Assembly (NCBI RefSeq): GCF_002217285.1
Contig: NZ_MUGW01000017.1
Location: 174,606-238,605 of the forward strand
Length of the DNA: 64,000 bases
Reading direction: 5' to 3'
Origin: Flavobacterium hercynium
Lineage (GTDB): Bacteria > Bacteroidota > Bacteroidia > Flavobacteriales > Flavobacteriaceae
Below are positions 55,035 to 63,245 of the stretch, piece after piece. The notes below the pieces were generated by a model. The model searched no databases. It saw nothing but the letters and a program-made list of their open reading frames with translations, and was not told the DNA's origin. Made by a program: the position numbers and the translations under genes. How positions within the stretch are numbered: the stretch's first letter is position 1; each line of letters starts with the position of its first letter.

Positions 55035-55067
55035 CTATAAATAAACCTTTAGTAAACTAAGATCTGA

Positions 55068-57203
55068 TTACTCTTTTTTGTCCTCACGTGGAGGTCTTGG
55101 AATAAGTGCTTTTCTTGACACTTTTTCTTTTTTAGTTTTAGGATCTACTCCTAAGTATTTAACTTGAAATACATCGCCCATGTTTACTACATCAGTAACA
55201 TTTTCAGTGCGTTCCCAAGCTAATTCAGATACGTGAAGTAATACTTCATTTCCTGGTGCAGCAGCATATTCTACTACAGCTCCAAAGTCAAGCATTTTAA
55301 TTACTTTAACTTCGTAAGCTTCTCCCATTTGTGGTTTGAAAGTAATAGATTGGATTTTTGCCAATACCGCTTCAATTCCAGCAGGATCTGTACCTAAAAT
55401 TTCGATAACACCTTGCTCATCAACTTCGTTGATTACGATAGTTGTACCAGTAGCTTTTTGTAATTCCTGAATTACTTTTCCACCAGGTCCAATTAATGCT
55501 CCAATAAAGTTTCCAGGGATAGTTCTCGTGATGATTTTTGGAGAATGTGCTTTCACGTCTGCTCTTGGAGCAGCAATAGTTTCAGTTAATTTTCCTAAAA
55601 TGTGTAAACGTCCTTCGCGTGCTTGCCCAAGAGCTTGCTCCATGATGTCGTAACGTAAACCATCAATTTTGATATCCATTTGACAAGCTGTAATACCGTC
55701 TGCAGTTCCGGTTACTTTAAAGTCCATATCTCCTAAGTGATCTTCATCTCCTAAGATATCTGACAATACAGCAAATTTCTCACCGTCAGTAATTAATCCC
55801 ATAGCAATTCCAGAAACTGGTTTTACCATTTGAATTCCAGCATCCATTAATGCCATTGTTCCAGCACAAACAGTTGCCATTGAAGAAGAACCGTTAGATT
55901 CTAAAACTTCAGAAACAACACGAATTGTATAAGGACAATCAGCAGGAATCATATTTTTTAATGCTCTTTGAGCCAGGTTACCGTGACCAACTTCTCTTCT
56001 TGAAGTTCCTCTTAGTGGTTTTGCTTCACCAGTTGAGAAAGGAGGGAAGTTATAGTGTAAGTAGAACTTTTCTTCACCTTGTTCAGATGGAGAATCAATT
56101 TGGTTTGCTTCTCTTGAAGTTCCTAAAGTTACTGTAGCTAATGCTTGAGTTTCTCCACGTGTAAATAATGAAGATCCGTGAACTCTTGGTAAATAATCAG
56201 TTTCGCACCAGATTGGTCTAATGTCTGTAGTTTTTCTACCATCTAAACGAACACCTAATTCTAAAACGACATTACGAACAGCTTCTTTGTTCGTTTTGTA
56301 GAAGTATTTAGAAACTAAATCTCCATCAGCGATTAATTCTTCTTCAGTAAATAAAGCTTTAACTTCTTCTTTTACTTCAGCAAATGCAGCGCTTCTTTCG
56401 TGTTTCGCAGAACCAACTTTTGCGATAGCATAAATTTTATCGTATGCTGCAGCTTTTACTTTTTTGTAAATTTCTTCGTTTTCTTTCTCACCTTCGTAAG
56501 TACGAATTTCTTTTTTACCAAAAGCAGCTTGTAAGCGGTACTGTGCTTCGATTTGAACTTTTATAGCTTCGTGAGCAAATTTGATAGCTTCTACCATTTC
56601 TGCTTCTGAGATTTCTTTCATTTCTCCTTCAACCATTGCAACTGAATCCAAAGAAGCTCCAATCATCATGTCGATATCAGATTTTTCTAAGTCTTCTCTG
56701 CTTGGGTTAATCACAAATTTTCCGTCGATACGTGCAACACGTACTTCAGAAATTAAGTTGTGAAAAGGAATGTCTGAAACAGCTAATGCAGCAGATGCAG
56801 CTAAACCAGCTAAAGCATCAGGCATAACAGTTTCGTCATGAGACATTAATTGAATCATAACTTGTGTTTCAGCATGGTAATCGTCTGGGAAAAGCGGACG
56901 TAAAACACGGTCAACTAATCTCATTGTTAATACTTCGCTATCGCTTGGACGTGCTTCTCTTTTAAAGAAACCTCCTGGAAAACGACCAGCTGCTGCAAAT
57001 TTTTCGCGGTAATCTACCGTTAATGGTAAAAAGTCAACCGCTGGGTTAGCGCTACGTGCTGATACTGCTGTTGCAAGTATCATTGTATCGCCCATTCTCA
57101 CTACTACAGAACCATCAGCTTGTTTTGCTAAGCGTCCTGTCTCGATTGTGATGCTTCTGCCATCACCTAAATCGATTTTTTCTACAAATAATTGTGGAAT
57201 CAT
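55068..57203 (-). CDS. pnp: Polyribonucleotide nucleotidyltransferase (PNPase)
   Basis: This phosphorolytic 3'-5' exoribonuclease is a trimer that degrades mRNA and trims structured RNA in the cytosol. The 711-residue protein has two RNase PH domains (about 10-230 and 315-545) with a helical linker between them. The second core contains the active-site motifs [11 protein letters not shown] and [17 protein letters not shown] domain (about 560-620, with GALIGPGGK) and an S1 domain (about 625-695) follow. rpsO lies directly upstream on the same strand, a pairing conserved from Proteobacteria. The leader contains a hairpin that may mediate autoregulation. Confidence 0.96.
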   Translation of the reverse strand: MIPQLFVEKIDLGDGRSITIETGRLAKQADGSVVVRMGDTMILATAVSARSANPAVDFLPLTVDYREKFAAAGRFPGGFFKREARPSDSEVLTMRLVDRVLRPLFPDDYHAETQVMIQLMSHDETVMPDALAGLAASAALAVSDIPFHNLISEVRVARIDGKFVINPSREDLEKSDIDMMIGASLDSVAMVEGEMKEISEAEMVEAIKFAHEAIKVQIEAQYRLQAAFGKKEIRTYEGEKENEEIYKKVKAAAYDKIYAIAKVGSAKHERSAAFAEVKEEVKALFTEEELIADGDLVSKYFYKTNKEAVRNVVLELGVRLDGRKTTDIRPIWCETDYLPRVHGSSLFTRGETQALATVTLGTSREANQIDSPSEQGEEKFYLHYNFPPFSTGEAKPLRGTSRREVGHGNLAQRALKNMIPADCPYTIRVVSEVLESNGSSSMATVCAGTMALMDAGIQMVKPVSGIAMGLITDGEKFAVLSDILGDEDHLGDMDFKVTGTADGITACQMDIKIDGLRYDIMEQALGQAREGRLHILGKLTETIAAPRADVKAHSPKIITRTIPGNFIGALIGPGGKVIQELQKATGTTIVINEVDEQGVIEILGTDPAGIEAVLAKIQSITFKPQMGEAYEVKVIKMLDFGAVVEYAAAPGNEVLLHVSELAWERTENVTDVVNMGDVFQVKYLGVDPKTKKEKVSRKALIPRPPREDKKE

Positions 57204-57229
57204 AAATTTTTTCCTTATTGGTTATACAA

Positions 57230-57282
57230 TGGGTTTTAGTTGTGTTGTAGTTGTTGTGTGTAGTTGTTGTTTCTAAAACCCA
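57230..57282 (-). promoter_or_regulatory. pnp leader stem-loop
   Basis: TGGGTTTTAG (57230-57239) and CTAAAACCCA (57273-57282) are exact reverse complements separated by 33 bases. On the RNA strand the loop is an A/C repeat (ACAACAACTACACACAAC and similar). It ends 27 bases before the ATG. PNPase of E. coli controls its own message through a leader hairpin, so a similar role is possible here; the sequence is unrelated. Confidence 0.5.
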
Positions 57283-57343
57283 ATGAAAAACCAAACTTTT
57301 TTTCTTTTAAAAATGCTTGTAATCTTAATAATATGTAAAAACA

Positions 57344-57369
57344 AAAAGAGGCACTTTCGCACCTCTTTT
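57344..57369 (-). terminator. rpsO terminator
   Basis: On the minus strand AAAAGAGGTGC and GTGCCTCTTTT pair (two G-U pairs) around a GAAA tetraloop, followed by T residues. It begins 10 bases after the rpsO stop. Read-through into pnp remains possible. Confidence 0.82.
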
Positions 57370-57378
57370 CTATATTGA

Positions 57379-57645
57379 TTATTTTCTGATATTCAATACT
57401 TTGATAATCTCACGATATCTGTTGATCTCTTTCTTTTTCAAGTAATCTAACAACGATCTTCTTTTACCTACTAGTAATACTAATGAACGCTCAGTGTTGT
57501 AATCATGACGATTTTTTTTCAAGTGCTCAGTTAAGTGACTAATTCTGTAAGTAAACAATGCGATTTGAGCTTCTGCTTTTCCAGTGTTTGTTGCTTCACC
57601 GTGTTGTGCAAAAATCTCTTCTTTCTTTTCTTTAGTTAAATACAT
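57379..57645 (-). CDS. rpsO: 30S ribosomal protein S15
   Basis: This 88-residue primary 16S rRNA-binding protein organises the platform of the small subunit. Family motifs are complete: the N-terminal helix (TKEKKEEIFAQHG), then TGKAEAQIALFTYRI, LTEHLKKNRHDYNTERSLVLLVGKRR with the rRNA-contacting His/Asp, and LLDYLKKKEINRYREII. It is monocistronic or co-transcribed with pnp past a GAAA-capped terminator. A -7 octamer lies 55 bases upstream. Confidence 0.98.
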   Translation of the reverse strand: MYLTKEKKEEIFAQHGEATNTGKAEAQIALFTYRISHLTEHLKKNRHDYNTERSLVLLVGKRRSLLDYLKKKEINRYREIIKVLNIRK

Positions 57646-57699
57646 TCCAATATTATTTAATGATTTTTATGTATGTCGTACATCTTTTGTAAGACCGTG

Positions 57700-57707
57700 C
57701 AAAATTA
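57700..57707 (-). promoter_or_regulatory. rpsO promoter -7 element
   Basis: On the minus strand the octamer is TAATTTTG, an exact match to TAnnTTTG. The leader to the ATG at 57645 is about 48 bases. No TTG is visible at -33. Confidence 0.55.
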
Positions 57708-57809
57708 CATATTTTTTTTGAAAAAATAAATTTATAGAATGAAAAAATTAAAGATTAAATAATTTAGACCTAAAATACTATTTTTTCGGCTTTAAAAATG
57801 CCTCTTTTT

Positions 57810-58265
57810 TTAATATAATTTAGCAACTTCTTGATTAACAAACTCCAGAAATCTTTCGTCAGCTTCAGTAAACGGATCGATAACATGGCTGTCAATATCA
57901 ATTTGACCAATGTTTTGCCCGTTAACAAATAAAGGAACAACAATTTCTGATTTTACGGTAAAGCTGCAGGCAATATAATTGTCTTGGGCAGCAACATCAG
58001 GAACTACAAAGTTAGCATTGCTCTCTGCAACCTGACCACAAATTCCTTTTCCAAAAGGGATAACGGTATGATCCGTTTCAGCACCAACATAAGGTCCTAA
58101 ATGCAATGTTTTGTTTTCGTGATTGGCAAAATAAAATCCTACCCAGTTATAATATTCTATATTTTCGTTTAATAATTGACAAATTGCCAATAATTTTTCG
58201 TCTCTAACTATATTTGTATCAGCAATAATAGCGCTTACTTTTGGTTGTAATTCCTGAAATGTCAT
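57810..58265 (-). CDS. GAF-domain protein of the free methionine-(R)-sulfoxide reductase type
   Basis: This 151-residue single GAF domain is close to fRMsr, which reduces free methionine-R-sulfoxide. The segment IPFGKGICGQVA and the block DVAAQDNYIAC followed by SEIVVPL are family hallmarks. The two cysteines (in GIC and IAC) are 24 residues apart, as are C94 and C118 of the E. coli enzyme as I recall. The third, C84, ten residues before the first, is a histidine here (TDHTVIPFGKGIC). The reductive cycle may therefore use only two cysteines. Divergent from the exosortase gene. Confidence 0.85.
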   Translation of the reverse strand: MTFQELQPKVSAIIADTNIVRDEKLLAICQLLNENIEYYNWVGFYFANHENKTLHLGPYVGAETDHTVIPFGKGICGQVAESNANFVVPDVAAQDNYIACSFTVKSEIVVPLFVNGQNIGQIDIDSHVIDPFTEADERFLEFVNQEVAKLY

Positions 58266-58282
58266 AATGTGAAATTTTTATA

Positions 58283-58290
58283 CAAAAGTA
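58283..58290 (-). promoter_or_regulatory. -7 element for the GAF gene
   Basis: On the minus strand TACTTTTG is an exact TAnnTTTG, ending 18 bases before the ATG at 58265. No TTG partner is visible. Confidence 0.5.
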
Positions 58291-58315
58291 TTTAAAGCTG
58301 AACTTAAAAAATACA

Positions 58316-58323
58316 TAAATTTG
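58316..58323 (+). promoter_or_regulatory. -7 element for xrtF
   Basis: TAAATTTG matches TAnnTTTG exactly and lies 13 bases before the TTG start codon at 58337, which would give a very short leader. Confidence 0.5.
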
Positions 58324-58336
58324 AAAAAAAAATCCT

Positions 58337-58873
58337 TTGAAAAAATATTTAATACAATTTAAACCTTTTCTGATTTTTATAGGTACTTTTTTCAGTGCAT
58401 ATATTATCCTTACATTAGTTTATAAGCTTTACTTAAACAGTTTTGATGCCAATGATATAGATGGTATAAGTACTATTGTAGGCTATAATGTCGATCAGCT
58501 AATGCAAGCTTTTAATTGTGATATTATGACACGTAAAAGTACAACACATCCATGTATTGAGGTATGGTACAATAAAACGTATATCGTTAGAATTGTTGAA
58601 GGTTGTAATGCTGTTAGCGTTATTATATTATTTATTTCTTTCGTTATTGCTTTTTCAGGAAAATTTAAAACGACTCTCTTTTTTATTTTATTTGGAGTTT
58701 TACTAATTTACGTTTTAAATGTAGCCCGTATTGCTTTGTTGGCAGTGCTATTATATCATTTTCCTCAGAATGAACACATTTTACATGGTGTTCTCTTTCC
58801 GTTGATTATTTATGGGTTTGTTTTTATTTTGTGGGTAATCTGGATCAATAAATTTTCTAAATATGCTAAATAG
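58337..58873 (+). CDS. xrtF: Exosortase family protein XrtF
   Basis: This 178-residue polytopic membrane transpeptidase-like protein has about five or six helices. The exosortase triad is complete: C90 in VEGCNAVSV, R131 in NVARIALLA and H150 in HILHGVLFP. Exosortases cleave C-terminal sorting signals (PEP-CTERM and relatives) and attach the proteins to the surface. Translation must start at TTG 58337, since the next ATG in frame is codon 56. The partner gene overlaps its 3' end by 11 bases. No protein with an obvious PEP-CTERM-like tail occurs in this window. Confidence 0.92.
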   Translation: MKKYLIQFKPFLIFIGTFFSAYIILTLVYKLYLNSFDANDIDGISTIVGYNVDQLMQAFNCDIMTRKSTTHPCIEVWYNKTYIVRIVEGCNAVSVIILFISFVIAFSGKFKTTLFFILFGVLLIYVLNVARIALLAVLLYHFPQNEHILHGVLFPLIIYGFVFILWVIWINKFSKYAK

Positions 58874-59309
58874 GATAAAGGAGCAAAAAGTCAAGGTGTT
58901 CGTAACAGTTGTAGTTGTGATATGCTTTGGGTTTATTAGAGCTTTTGAAAAACAGCTTTTTTACGATCCTTTTTTAGATTATTTTGATTCTGATTTTAAA
59001 GGTGCTCCTTTTCCTGAAGTTGATGCTTTTAAACTTTTTGGAGGACTTTTGTTTCGTTATCTTTTAAATAGTATTCTTTCAATTGTATTAATTTACTCAT
59101 TGTTTCGGGATATTGATATGTTTAAGTTTAGTATTCTCTTGTATTTCTTTTTTTTAGTATTGCTTTTCGGAATGTTTTTTTTAATTCTGGAATTTTATCC
59201 TGAAGGGAATTGGCTTCTTTTTTATGTGAGAAGATTTATAATTCAGCCCATATTTGTACTATTATTTATTCCTGCATTTTATTATCAGCAAGAAAATTTA
59301 AAAAAATAA
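58863..59309 (+). CDS. Exosortase F system-associated membrane protein
   Basis: This 148-residue integral membrane protein has an N-terminal helix (about 11-25), a periplasmic segment with Phe/Tyr/Asp (FEKQLFYDPFLDYF), and further helices to the C-terminus. I recognise the family that always accompanies XrtF in Bacteroidota. It overlaps xrtF by 11 bases and must be translated with it. Its biochemical role is unknown; a chaperone or substrate-handling subunit for the exosortase is plausible. Confidence 0.88.
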   Translation: MLNRIKEQKVKVFVTVVVVICFGFIRAFEKQLFYDPFLDYFDSDFKGAPFPEVDAFKLFGGLLFRYLLNSILSIVLIYSLFRDIDMFKFSILLYFFFLVLLFGMFFLILEFYPEGNWLLFYVRRFIIQPIFVLLFIPAFYYQQENLKK

Positions 59310-59354
59310 CTTATTTTTTAGATTTTTCTCATCTCATTTCAATAATTTTGTAAA

Positions 59355-59753
59355 ATGAGTATGAAAAAGTGCACAGTATTATTTTTAGCGGTCCTATTGT
59401 TGGTTTCCAACATTGGGTTTGCTTTTGATGTGCATTATTGTGGAGGCAAAATTGCTTCGGTATCTTTGAATACTACCGCTTCTGCAGCTCCTGAAAAGAA
59501 ATGTTGTGGTAAAGCAGAGAAAAAATCATCTTGTTGTAAAGACAAAGTGGTTCATTTTGAAAAAAAATCAGATGACGCTACTTTAAAGATATTCTTTTTT
59601 CAATTAGCCTTTCCAGCTGTAATTCAGGAATTCAACCCGATTGTTTTTTTAGCGATTCCAAATTTCAAAAAAAATCAAATCATTTCGTATTACTCTGATG
59701 CGAATGCGCCCCCCTTATTTAAGTTATACAGTCAATACATTTTTTACGCCTGA
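59355..59753 (+). CDS. HYC_CC_PP family cysteine-rich exported protein
   Basis: This 132-residue small exported protein has a signal segment (about 5-23). The family-naming features are present: H27-Y28-C29 in HYCGG, C50-C51 and C60-C61 pairs, and a C-terminal APP (ANAPPLF). The His and four or more Cys residues could bind a soft metal such as copper. It precedes a TonB receptor with a Cys-Cys pair and an HMA protein, forming a metal-handling unit. A perfect -7 octamer at 59343-59350 ends 4 bases before the first ATG; the second ATG (59361, MKKCTV) may be the real start. Confidence 0.85.
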   Translation: MSMKKCTVLFLAVLLLVSNIGFAFDVHYCGGKIASVSLNTTASAAPEKKCCGKAEKKSSCCKDKVVHFEKKSDDATLKIFFFQLAFPAVIQEFNPIVFLAIPNFKKNQIISYYSDANAPPLFKLYSQYIFYA

Positions 59754-59868
59754 TTTTAATGTTTAGAGTTCAAGTTCTTTAAGAACTTGTGATGTGCTAT
59801 TTGATAGTTTCTAATTTGTTTAGAAAAAATCAGATGCAAAAATCTATTCAACATTAAAATCTTTTTTT

Positions 59869-61875
59869 ATGCAAAAAAATATAATGCTTTTCGTTATGTT
59901 TTTGCTTTCTGTTTCTGTTTTTTCGCAAGAAGATTTAGAGGAAGTAAAAATTGTTAAAAAGCAAAAGGGAATTAAAAAATCCTATACGTTAACAGCAAAT
60001 ACAACTGTTATTACAAGCAAAGAACTGCTTAAAGCAGCCTGTTGCAACTTGGCCGAAAGTTTTGAAACCAATCCGTCTATAGATGTAAATTTTTCTGACG
60101 CTTTAACCGGTACAAAACAAATAAAAATGCTTGGGCTAACTAGTCCTTATTTAATGATTACTGAGGAAAACATTCCTTCAGTTCGAGGAGCTTCTCAGGC
60201 TTATGGATTGTCCTTTACACCGGGAACCTGGATCGAAAGTGTTCAGATAACAAAAGGTGCAGGAAGTGTTATTAATGGTTATGAAAGTATTTCGGGACAA
60301 ATAAATACCGAACTTTTAAAACCTATAAATGATATTCCGTTTTTTCTTAATGCTTATGGTTCGACAGATTCCCGTTTTGAATTGAATACTCATTTCAATA
60401 AAAAACTATCTGATAAATGGTCTACGAGTTTATTTCTGCACGGAAATGCCCGTGTTGCCAAAAACGACATGAACAATGACGGTTTTTTAGATAATCCACT
60501 TGGCAAGCAGGTTAATATTTTGAATCGATATCAATTTTATGATGCGGAAAGTGGTTTGGTGAGTTTTATCAATTTCAGATATATGAATGATAAAAAACAA
60601 ACAGGTGAAGTAAATTTTGATCCTGATCGAGATCGCGGAACGACCAATTCCTGGGGTTCGGAAATCAATACAGAACGTTTTGATGTTTCTACAAAAATTG
60701 GATATGTTTTTCCGGATATGCCTTATCAGAGTATTGGTTTTCAAAATGCTTTTAATACGCACAATCAAAACTCTTATTTTGGTTTAAATCAGTATGACAT
60801 TAAACAAAATAGTTTTTATTCGAATTTAATTTTCAATTCGATTATTGACAATACGATGAATAAGTTCACAACCGGATTAAATTTTAGTTATGATCAGTAT
60901 CAGGAGTTTGTTAATGTAAATGATTACAGCAGAATTGACAATTCCGTTGGAGCATTCTTTGAATACACTTATGATAATACAGACAATTTTAGTGTGATTT
61001 TAGGAGGAAGAGTTGATAATCATAATCGTTTAGGTGTTTTTGTAACACCGCGTTTACACATGCGATACAATCCGTGGAAAAATGGTGTGATTCGTTTCTC
61101 TGCAGGAAGAGGAAAGCGCTCGGCCAATATTTTTGCTGAAAACCAGCAGCTTTTTGCAAGTTCACGAACTTTTTCGATTTTAGATAATTACGGAAAAGTG
61201 TATGGATTAAATCCGGAAATTGCTTGGAATTATGGAGTGAGTTTTTCGCAGAAATTTAAAATTTTCAATAAAAATGCCGATGCAGGTTTTGATTTCTATA
61301 GAACCGATTTCCAAAATCAGGCCGTTGTAGATGTAATGCAAAGTCCGCAGGAAGTTCTTTTCTATAATCTAAAAGGAAAATCTTTTGCGAATAGTTTTCA
61401 GTTTGAATTTAATTACGAGTTAATTCATAATTTAAATTTAAGAACAGCTTACAAGTACTACGATATTCAAACAGATTACTTAAAAGGAACATTTCAGCGA
61501 CCTCTTCAGGCAAAACATCGTTTTTTAGGGAATTTGGAATACGAAACCAATTTAAAAGATGATAAACAATGGAAGTTCGATTACACGCTTAATTGGTCCG
61601 GAAAACAACAATTGCCGTATACAGCAAGTAATCCTTCTCAAGATCAATTCCCGGAATTTTCGCCTTCTTATGCAGTTATGAATGTTCAGGTAACACGAGT
61701 TTTTTCTCCTGTTTTTGAGGTATATATAGGTGGAGAAAATATTGGAAATTACAAACAACAAAAAGCAATCTTAGGAGCAGATGATCCCTTTGGTCCAAAC
61801 TTTGATGCCTCAATTGCGTATGCACCTATTTTTGGACAAATGTATTACGCGGGATTACGATTTAAAATAAAATAA
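59869..61875 (+). CDS. TonB-dependent outer membrane receptor (putative metal receptor)
   Basis: This 668-residue TonB-dependent receptor has a signal peptide (1-19), a TonB-box-like start (EEVKIVKKQK) and a plug of about 45-160. The plug carries C58-C59 in LLKAACCNLAESF, a Cys pair shared by a Bacteroidota group linked to heavy-metal proteins. Next come TKQIKMLGL, SPYLMITEENIPSVRG and TKGAGSVINGYESISGQ, then the barrel, ending in YYAGLRFKIK. There is no carboxypeptidase-like domain and no SusD partner. HYC_CC_PP lies upstream and HMA downstream (29-base gap), so uptake or sensing of a metal or metallophore such as copper is likely. Confidence 0.9.
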   Translation: MQKNIMLFVMFLLSVSVFSQEDLEEVKIVKKQKGIKKSYTLTANTTVITSKELLKAACCNLAESFETNPSIDVNFSDALTGTKQIKMLGLTSPYLMITEENIPSVRGASQAYGLSFTPGTWIESVQITKGAGSVINGYESISGQINTELLKPINDIPFFLNAYGSTDSRFELNTHFNKKLSDKWSTSLFLHGNARVAKNDMNNDGFLDNPLGKQVNILNRYQFYDAESGLVSFINFRYMNDKKQTGEVNFDPDRDRGTTNSWGSEINTERFDVSTKIGYVFPDMPYQSIGFQNAFNTHNQNSYFGLNQYDIKQNSFYSNLIFNSIIDNTMNKFTTGLNFSYDQYQEFVNVNDYSRIDNSVGAFFEYTYDNTDNFSVILGGRVDNHNRLGVFVTPRLHMRYNPWKNGVIRFSAGRGKRSANIFAENQQLFASSRTFSILDNYGKVYGLNPEIAWNYGVSFSQKFKIFNKNADAGFDFYRTDFQNQAVVDVMQSPQEVLFYNLKGKSFANSFQFEFNYELIHNLNLRTAYKYYDIQTDYLKGTFQRPLQAKHRFLGNLEYETNLKDDKQWKFDYTLNWSGKQQLPYTASNPSQDQFPEFSPSYAVMNVQVTRVFSPVFEVYIGGENIGNYKQQKAILGADDPFGPNFDASIAYAPIFGQMYYAGLRFKIK

Positions 61876-61904
61876 GAAATTTATAAACTTTAATATTAGA
61901 CAAA

Positions 61905-62246
61905 ATGAACAAGATAATTTTAATTGCAATGATTAGTTTTTTAGGATTTTCAGCTCAGGCTCAAACTAAAAAGAATAAGAACTTAAAGTATACTACAGAA
62001 GTAAACGGTAATTGCGAACAGTGTAAAAAACGTATTGAAAAAGCGGCTTACGCAGTTCCGGGAGTTAAAACAGCTTCTTGGGATGTGAGTACACATCAGC
62101 TTGCTGTTATTTTAAATGAAGAGAAATGTTCTCCAGCTGATTTAAACGCTGCAATTGCTAAAGCTGGACATGATACTAAGGAAGTTAAGGCGACTCAATC
62201 TGATTATGATAATCTACATAGTTGTTGCAAGTATGATAGAGAATAA
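61905..62246 (+). CDS. Exported heavy-metal-associated (HMA) domain protein
   Basis: This 113-residue protein has a signal peptide (1-20, ending AQ) and one ferredoxin-like HMA domain (about 28-95). The metal site is C37-x-x-C40 in NGNCEQCKKRIEKA, with VPGV and the second helix SPADLNAAIAKAGHDTKEV in the expected places. An extra C75 and a C-terminal C107-C108 pair add further thiols. As a periplasmic copper-binding protein it could pass metal to or from the receptor upstream. It is followed by a strong terminator, closing the operon. Confidence 0.92.
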   Translation: MNKIILIAMISFLGFSAQAQTKKNKNLKYTTEVNGNCEQCKKRIEKAAYAVPGVKTASWDVSTHQLAVILNEEKCSPADLNAAIAKAGHDTKEVKATQSDYDNLHSCCKYDRE

Positions 62247-62252
62247 TAACTT

Positions 62253-62285
62253 AAGCCCGGGTTTTTTTAACCTGGGCTTTTTTAA
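62253..62285 (+). terminator. Terminator of the metal operon
   Basis: AAGCCCGGGTT (62253-62263) and AACCTGGGCTT (62269-62279) pair over 11 bp with one G-U and a T5 loop, followed by TTTTTT. It lies 6 bases after the HMA stop. Confidence 0.88.
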
Positions 62286-62377
62286 TAGTTAATTTATCTT
62301 TAAAATACCGTATTTTATTGTTGTTTGACCAAATTATTGTTAATTTCACCAGCTAACAAATGTAACCAAACCATTTT

Positions 62378-63058
62378 ATGAATAATTTTGATTGGACCCA
62401 GTTAATCAACCCTGAATTTTATATTACTTTTACTATCGGAGGTGTCCAAATTGGGTTATATATTGTCTTGTTTATAGTATTTGCCGAGACAGGACTTTTT
62501 GCAGGATTTTTTCTACCAGGAGATAGTTTACTTTTTCTAGCTGGTATTTACAGCAGGGATTTAGTTCAAAATGTAGTTTACATTCCAAGTAACTTTTTAA
62601 ATGTACTATTACTTTCTACATTGGTTGCTGTAATGGGAGTTTTAGGGAATATGACCGGCTATTGGTTTGGTTCAAAAAGCGGTTATTATTTATTTAAAAA
62701 AGAAGATTCTTTCTGGTTTAAGAAAAAATATTTGTTACAATCTAAAGATTTCTTTGAAAAATATGGTGGTAAGGCTATTATTTATGCTCGTTTCCTTCCT
62801 ATTTTCAGAACATTTGCTCCAATCATCGCAGGTATCGTTTCAATGGATAAAAAGAAGTTTATGTTCTATAACGTGTTAAGTTCTTTCCTGTGGTCCTTTA
62901 TATTGATATTTTCCGGACATTATTTGTATGGAATATTTTTAAAGCAAGGGATAGATCTTAAACACCATATAGAGTATATCATCATCATTATAGTTATTAT
63001 TTCTACTTTTCCGGTACTATTAAAGCTTTTAAAAAAGACTCCAAAAGAGAAAATATAA
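62378..63058 (+). CDS. DedA family membrane protein
   Basis: This 226-residue DedA/VTT-domain membrane protein flips polyprenyl- or phospholipid-linked substrates; undecaprenyl-phosphate recycling is the best described role. Two re-entrant helix blocks are visible: FAETGLFAGFFLPGDSLLFLAG and, in the second half, YARFLPIFRTFAPIIAG with the GxxxxxxR arginine. A basic C-terminal tail ends KKTPKEKI. It lies 131 bases after the HMA gene behind a terminator, so it is an independent unit, convergent to rodA. Confidence 0.9.
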   Translation: MNNFDWTQLINPEFYITFTIGGVQIGLYIVLFIVFAETGLFAGFFLPGDSLLFLAGIYSRDLVQNVVYIPSNFLNVLLLSTLVAVMGVLGNMTGYWFGSKSGYYLFKKEDSFWFKKKYLLQSKDFFEKYGGKAIIYARFLPIFRTFAPIIAGIVSMDKKKFMFYNVLSSFLWSFILIFSGHYLYGIFLKQGIDLKHHIEYIIIIIVIISTFPVLLKLLKKTPKEKI

Positions 63059-63080
63059 TTACAACTTACAATGCATAAAA

Positions 63081-63116
63081 AAAGTCCGAAGTTTTAAACT
63101 TCGGACTTTTTTTTTA
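63081..63116. terminator. Bidirectional terminator between dedA and rodA
   Basis: AAAGTCCGAAGTTT (63081-63094) and AAACTTCGGACTTT (63096-63109) are exact reverse complements around one base. A run of A lies on the left and T on the right. It serves dedA directly; rodA ends 130 bases away on the other side. Confidence 0.88.
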
Positions 63117-63120
63117 GTAT

Positions 63121-63174
63121 TCAGTGTTCAGTTAAAAATTGTTCAGTAAACTGATCACTAAAAAGCTGAACACT
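63121..63174. repeat. Nested inverted repeat between convergent genes
   Basis: CAGTGTTCAG (63121-63130) and CTGAACACTG (63165-63174) are exact reverse complements. Between them TCAGT-AA-ACTGA (63142-63153) forms a second small hairpin, so the region can fold as a branched structure. Variations of TTCAGTGTTCAG look like degenerate tandem units. Confidence 0.6.
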
Positions 63175-63245
63175 GAACACTTTTATATACTTTTATGTAG
63201 TTTCAGATAGTCGTAGATGTTTGCCCTTTATAGGATATGTTAATC

